From NCBI RefSeq assembly GCF_019551475.1, contig NZ_CP047159.1, positions 2,170,001 to 2,234,000 on the forward strand: a DNA stretch of 64,000 nucleotides. Reading direction: 5' to 3'. Both the position numbers and the translations under genes were made by a program. Of the stretch, positions 62,442-64,000 are shown one piece after another. This stretch comes from Prevotella sp. Rep29 (GTDB lineage Bacteria > Bacteroidota > Bacteroidia > Bacteroidales > Bacteroidaceae). Positions within the stretch are counted from its first letter, which is position 1. Each line of letters opens with the position of its first letter. The notes beneath the pieces were generated by a model. The model searched no databases, was not told the DNA's origin, and saw nothing but the letters and a program-made list of their open reading frames with translations.

Positions 62442-62924
62442 TTAGCGGCGTTTTTTACTTTTGCTCTTGCCTTTCCGTTTCTTGGATTTCAGTTGAGCCT
62501 TCTTTTTCTTATACTTCGCCGAGCTGCTCTTCCGATATTTCTTGCTGGGTTTGTAGGCTACTTTCGTCCGATAGACCTCCCCTTCTCCGATGACGTTGAC
62601 CTCCACTTGGGCTATTCCCTGTGAGAGGATGCCCAGTTCTTTCGCCGCTCCCCACGACAGGTCGATGATGCGCCCTCTGCCGAAAGGTCCGCGATCGGTT
62701 ACTCGCACCACCACCTCGCGCCCGTTGGCAGGATTCTTCACGTGGAGAATCGTTCCGAAGGGGTGTGTCCGATGTGCGCAGGTCATGCTGTCGTGGTGCA
62801 GTTTCTCCCCACTGGCAGTCATGGCACCTGTTGCCCGCTTCGAATAGTAGGAAGCGACGCCCCGCTGCTGTGCATGAGCCGACAGGCTGCAGCCGACAAG
62901 CAAAAAACTCAGAAAGTATTTCAT
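62442..62924 (-). CDS. RlpA-family septal lytic transglycosylase-like protein with basic tail
   Basis: 160 residues. Signal peptide (1-18, ending AHAQ), then a compact double-psi beta-barrel: [52 protein letters not shown]. These cover the RlpA motifs, including the Glu of SGEK and Asp of TDRGPF. The SPOR domain of Gram-negative RlpA is absent; instead the last 45 residues are extremely Lys/Ser/Arg-rich ([20 protein letters not shown]). It probably binds or cleaves peptidoglycan in the periplasm. Confidence 0.85.
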   Translation of the reverse strand: MKYFLSFLLVGCSLSAHAQQRGVASYYSKRATGAMTASGEKLHHDSMTCAHRTHPFGTILHVKNPANGREVVVRVTDRGPFGRGRIIDLSWGAAKELGILSQGIAQVEVNVIGEGEVYRTKVAYKPSKKYRKSSSAKYKKKKAQLKSKKRKGKSKSKKRR

Positions 62925-62932
62925 AAGAAAAC

Positions 62933-62974
62933 AAAAAGTCCCCTTCCTTTTTTATTTCGGAAGAGGACTTTTTT
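62933..62974 (-). terminator. Terminator of gdhA
   Basis: AAAAAGTCCCCTTCC (62933-62947) pairs with GGAAGAGGACTTTTTT (62959-62974), with one mismatch. It lies 10 bp past the stop at 62984. Confidence 0.88.
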
Positions 62975-62983
62975 ATTGAATGA

Positions 62984-64000
62984 TTAGATGATACCCTGCT
63001 CAAGCATAGCCGTTGCCACCTTCATGAAGCCTGCGATGTTAGCACCCTTCACGTAGTCGATGGTTCCGTCAGCCTGTGTACCGAACTTCACGCACTGCTC
63101 GTGGATGTTTTCCATGATCCAGTGGAGCTTGTCGTCAACTTCTTTACCTGACCAGTTCAGGTGAGCAGCGTTCTGTGTCATTTCGAGACCAGAAGTAGCC
63201 ACACCACCGGCGTTCACTGCCTTACCCGGAGCGAAGAGCACACCGTTCTTCTGGAAGAAGTGGATTGCGCCCGGCTGGCATCCCATGTTAGATACCTCGC
63301 AGCAGCACCAGCAGCCATTAGCCTTCAGTTCTTTAGCGTCGTCTTCGCTCAGCTCGTTCTGGAATGCGCAAGGAAGTGCGATGTCGCAAGGAATGCTCCA
63401 TGCTTTCTTGCCAGCAGTGAACTGTGCTTTGCCTGGGAACTTGGTAGCCATGTCTTCAACCTTGTTGCGGTTAGAAGCACGCATGTCGAGCATGTAGTCG
63501 ATCATTTCGTCGGTGATTCCTTCAGGAATATGGCATACGCCGTCCGGTCCAGAGATAGCAATTACCTTAGCACCGAGTTCCTTTGCTTTCTTGGCAGCAC
63601 CCCAAGCCACGTTTCCGAAGCCAGAGAGAGCGATTGTCAGACCCTTGATGTCTTTGCCTGCCTTGTGGAGAAGGTGTTCTGTGAAGTAGAGAGCACCGTA
63701 ACCAGTAGCCTCAGGACGGAGGATAGAACCACCCCAAGTCTCACCCTTACCAGTGAGGACACCAGTGTGATACTGACGAGAGAGCTTCTGATACATACCG
63801 TTCAAGAAACCGATTTCGCGTCCACCAACACCTACGTCACCAGCAGGGATGTCCTGATCGGGACCGATATTATGACGGAGTTCGAGCATGAATGCCTGGC
63901 AGAAACGCATGATTTCAGCGTCAGACTTGCCCACTGGGTCGAAGTCAGAACCACCTTTACCACCACCCATAGGCAGTGTGGTGAGCGCATTCTTGAATGT
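62984..64000 (-). CDS. gdhA: Glutamate dehydrogenase, 3' part (5' end outside window)
   Basis: 338 codons are visible and the reading frame runs open through the right edge; the true start is outside. PMGGGKGGSDFDPVGKSDAE carries the catalytic Lys region, then DIPAGDVGVGGREIGFLNG, ATGYGALYF and the dinucleotide-binding LSGFGNVAWGAA. Length and motifs fit hexameric NAD(P)-dependent GDH of about 445 residues. It assimilates ammonia onto 2-oxoglutarate, the main nitrogen entry point in many Bacteroidales. Confidence 0.96.
   Translation of the reverse strand, partial: TFKNALTTLPMGGGKGGSDFDPVGKSDAEIMRFCQAFMLELRHNIGPDQDIPAGDVGVGGREIGFLNGMYQKLSRQYHTGVLTGKGETWGGSILRPEATGYGALYFTEHLLHKAGKDIKGLTIALSGFGNVAWGAAKKAKELGAKVIAISGPDGVCHIPEGITDEMIDYMLDMRASNRNKVEDMATKFPGKAQFTAGKKAWSIPCDIALPCAFQNELSEDDAKELKANGCWCCCEVSNMGCQPGAIHFFQKNGVLFAPGKAVNAGGVATSGLEMTQNAAHLNWSGKEVDDKLHWIMENIHEQCVKFGTQADGTIDYVKGANIAGFMKVATAMLEQGII

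Noticed and set aside
62292..62624. 110-codon plus-strand frame from copy D into rlpA
   Set aside because: It is antisense to the RlpA coding sequence and starts inside the repeat element.

Overview
The window is chromosomal DNA from a Bacteroidales bacterium, most likely Prevotella or a close relative. The evidence is two SusC/SusD operons, a C10 (interpain/streptopain-type) protease, many short lipoproteins of Bacteroidetes-only families, secreted proteins ending in the Prevotella-style 'G(V/I)YIVNGKKVVVK' tail, promoters of the TAnnTTTG type, and almost no Shine-Dalgarno sequences. No rRNA, tRNA, CRISPR array, prophage or transposase gene was seen.

Layout. 0.3-23 kb (minus strand) is a nutrient-acquisition region: two tandem paralogous five-gene operons, each SusC, SusD, zinc-metallopeptidase lipoprotein, DUF4302 lipoprotein and a BACON-like accessory protein. 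A secreted C10 cysteine protease lies beyond the leftward operon. Extracellular proteolysis plus a RagAB-like importer suggests peptide or protein-derived nutrient uptake. 23.3-28 kb (plus) holds a lipoprotein and a helical-repeat protein of unknown function, overlapping by 23 bp, then a secreted C69 dipeptidase. 29-33 kb holds a barrel-less TonB-plug protein, a glutathione peroxidase/thioredoxin reductase pair and a sodium:solute symporter. 34.5-41.3 kb holds an orphan TrpB2-type tryptophan synthase beta chain, mfd, a dolichol-phosphate-mannose-synthase-like glycosyltransferase and lpxA. 41.3-47.2 kb is a three-gene RND efflux operon reading into lpxA. 47.5-53 kb holds a CCA-adding enzyme, a large fimbrillin-like lipoprotein preceded by a small Gly-rich protein, and repeat-rich spacers. 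53-58.5 kb is a housekeeping cluster: DUF1599, DoxX/thioredoxin-like protein, tpiA, SPOR protein, folE, lipoprotein, exonuclease III. 58.6-64 kb holds envelope proteins, an RlpA protein and the 3' part of gdhA, which runs off the right edge.

The most striking unexplained structure is a dispersed intergenic element present four times (54-276, 13962-14175, 28746-28970 inverted, 62143-62356). Each copy has 4-5 units of a 15-bp palindrome repeated at exactly 22-bp steps. It is flanked by 14-bp quasi-palindromes near TGYATATTTATRCA, with one flank always exactly 79 bp from the first palindrome. I know no name for it. Other notable points are in-frame tandem 75-bp C-terminal cassettes after the protease stop codon, a cloverleaf-like inverted-repeat element between trpB2 and mfd, a C9 tract upstream of the fimbrillin-like gene pair, and several promoters so close to start codons that the mRNAs should be nearly leaderless.
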